A stretch of DNA of 14,060 nt from CAZNNH01 sp964574335 (GTDB lineage Bacteria; Acidobacteriota; Vicinamibacteria; Fen-336). The stretch covers positions 1-14,060 of the forward strand of contig CAZNNH010000168.1 of NCBI GenBank assembly GCA_964574335.1, in the 5' to 3' direction. The position numbers and the translations under genes were made by a program. The first letter of the stretch is position 1; every line of letters starts with the position of its first letter. Of this stretch, positions 12,881 through 14,060 are shown one piece after another. The notes under the pieces were generated by a model. It was not told where the DNA came from, did no database searches, and saw only the letters and a list, made by a program, of their open reading frames with translations.

Positions 12881-14060
12881 TCAGGGTCCCGGGGTAGGCC
12901 TCGGGCGGCACGGATGAGGGGCGGGTGGCGTCTTCGTGCCTGCAACTCGAGCAACGCTCACGCCGGCCGGCAGCCCGCCGATGCTTCTCTGCGGCCGGCG
13001 GCAGCGGTCCATCCAGTCGCGACCGTACTCAAGGTCGGCCAGGTGCTGGTGGTGTCGAAAACACACGAGTCGGACATTGCCCACGCTGTGGTCGCCGCCC
13101 CGCGCCCAGGCCTTGCCGGCGTGGTGATACTCGAGCCGGTGACGCTCCGTGCAGCGCCTCCCCTGGGCGTCCACGAACGTGCAGCGACCGCCGTCCCGCT
13201 CGTACACCGCCCGCCGGACGGCTGCCGGGATCCGACGCGATCTCGGCGAGGTGTCGGTTTCCGCCAGGGTCTTCCGCGGAGCCTTGGTCTGCGCGTAGCG
13301 CCGGGCCTCGAGCCGCTGCAGCTTCTCCGTCACCGCGGCCTCGATGACCGTCGCCAGGTCACCACCCGGCACGCCGGGGCGCATCAGCGCTCCGCAGACG
13401 CCGTGAACTGGACCTTGAACCGAGAAGGTGCCAGCGGCGAGATCCGCGCCGGAGCGTTGGGCGTCGGTCGGACCTGCGCCGGGACCGGAGCGATGGGCGT
13501 GGGTGGCGCAACCAGGGCGGTGGCCGACGCGATGGGCGTCGCCGGTGGCACCTGCGCTGCAGTCATCGTCGGAGACGCACCATCCAGGAGCAGCGGCGAC
13601 AGAGCGAGCGTAGCGGCTGGGGCCGACACCCCAGGCGCGGCTGGTGCGACCTGCGCCGGAGCCGAGACGGCCCCCGCCTGAGGAGTGCCGAGCAACGACA
13701 CCAGCGTCGTGCCGCGGAGCCTGCGGCCCCGATGATCATCACGATCGTGCACCGGGCCGCCAACTGCGTCCGGACGCAGTTGAGCGGCCGGCTTCTCGGG
13801 CAGCTTGCGGATCCGCGCCGGAACATCCGGCTGGGGCGACAGCTCGGCGATCAGCTCCTCGATCCGGCGCTTCGACTGGTGGGTGGCGCGGGCGAGCAGA
13901 CCGTCACGGTTCTCCAGGGCCAGGTGCGGTGCCAGCTTGCCGGCACCGGTGAGGTGCAGCCGTCCGTCGGCGAGCATGTCCAATAGCATCGGGTGCCTCC
14001 GCGACGCCCGGGCCACCGCGATGCGGAGATAGGCCTCGGGCTCGGAGAGGTTCAGCACCT
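12881..14060 (-). pseudogene. DUF222-type HNH endonuclease gene, frame-broken and partial
   Basis: The minus-strand frame from the right edge carries a DUF222-type helical part (EAYLRIAVARASRRHPMLLD, LTGAGKLAPHL, QSKRRIEELIAEL, PDVPARIRKLP), then an Ala/Pro-rich linker, then SPLAPSRFKVQFTASAE, and stops at TGA 13384-13386. The next frame restarts on the overlapping ATG (13384) with MRPGVPGGDLATVIEAAVTE, TDTSPRSRRIPAAVRRAVYE and the HNH core (RCTERHRLEYHHAGKA, GNVRLVCFRHH). In intact relatives as I recall them, ASAE continues through about ten residues into ALMR, so a small frame-shifting deletion at 13384-13390 is likely. The TGATG overlap could in theory couple two polypeptides. The C-terminus after YGRDWMD also looks abnormal. 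The 5' end lies outside the window. Confidence 0.8.
13755..13789. repeat. perfect 22-bp palindrome with extended arms inside the DUF222/HNH linker
   Basis: Positions 13761-13782 (CAACTGCGTCC and its exact reverse complement) form a perfect palindrome centred on CCGG. It is extended by GGCCGC (13755-13760) and GCGGCC (13784-13789) with one unpaired base at 13783. It interrupts the linker just after RKLPEKP, at the point where the protein becomes unlike its family. A small inserted palindromic element or a recombination site is possible. Confidence 0.7.

Noticed and set aside
1..14060. tRNA, rRNA, riboswitch or complete insertion sequence
   Set aside because: No cloverleaf, rRNA core sequence, known aptamer core or transposase was recognised on reading both strands.

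Overview
The window is GC-rich bacterial DNA. Signal peptides, a HlyD-type periplasmic adaptor and a quinol nitric oxide reductase point to a Gram-negative. The CRTAC1-type FG-GAP protein, a DUF222/HNH-type endonuclease remnant and a short palindromic intergenic repeat of the 'GTCATCCTGA...GAAGGATCT' kind fit soil or sediment lineages such as Acidobacteriota or Myxococcota/Deltaproteobacteria-like groups. The sequence alone does not fix the taxon.

Left part (about 180-3461): a three-gene, tightly packed efflux operon (HlyD-family adaptor, FtsX/MacB-type permease, LolD/MacB-type ATPase) with the gene order of DevBCA/MacAB-type exporters. Its promoter is a near-copy of the promoter of the next operon. 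Between that promoter and the adaptor lies a shrunken, frameshifted relic of the start of a tetR gene.

Middle (3606-8795): an apparent five-gene operon made of a TetR regulator, a secreted DUF6448-type protein, a RIC/YtfE-type di-iron Fe-S repair protein, a SAM-dependent methyltransferase and a full-length quinol-type nitric oxide reductase. A separate hemerythrin-domain gene faces it (8982-9500, minus strand). Together these look like a nitric oxide or nitrosative stress module under TetR control instead of the usual NsrR, NorR or NnrR. The shared promoter/operator predicts that the efflux pump and the NO module are co-regulated. A solitary CRISPR-repeat-like sequence sits just before the conserved part of ric and coincides with an ambiguous start codon.

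Right part (9631-14060): a secreted CRTAC1/FG-GAP protein (minus strand) and a divergent secreted protein of an SGNH-like family (plus strand), then a decay zone. This holds a nested palindromic repeat overlapping the stop codon of the SGNH-like gene, a second long hairpin repeat, an orphan C-terminal fragment of a xanthine-dehydrogenase-family FAD subunit, and a DUF222/HNH-type gene broken by a frame change. That gene carries a perfect 22-bp palindrome inside its linker and runs off the right edge.
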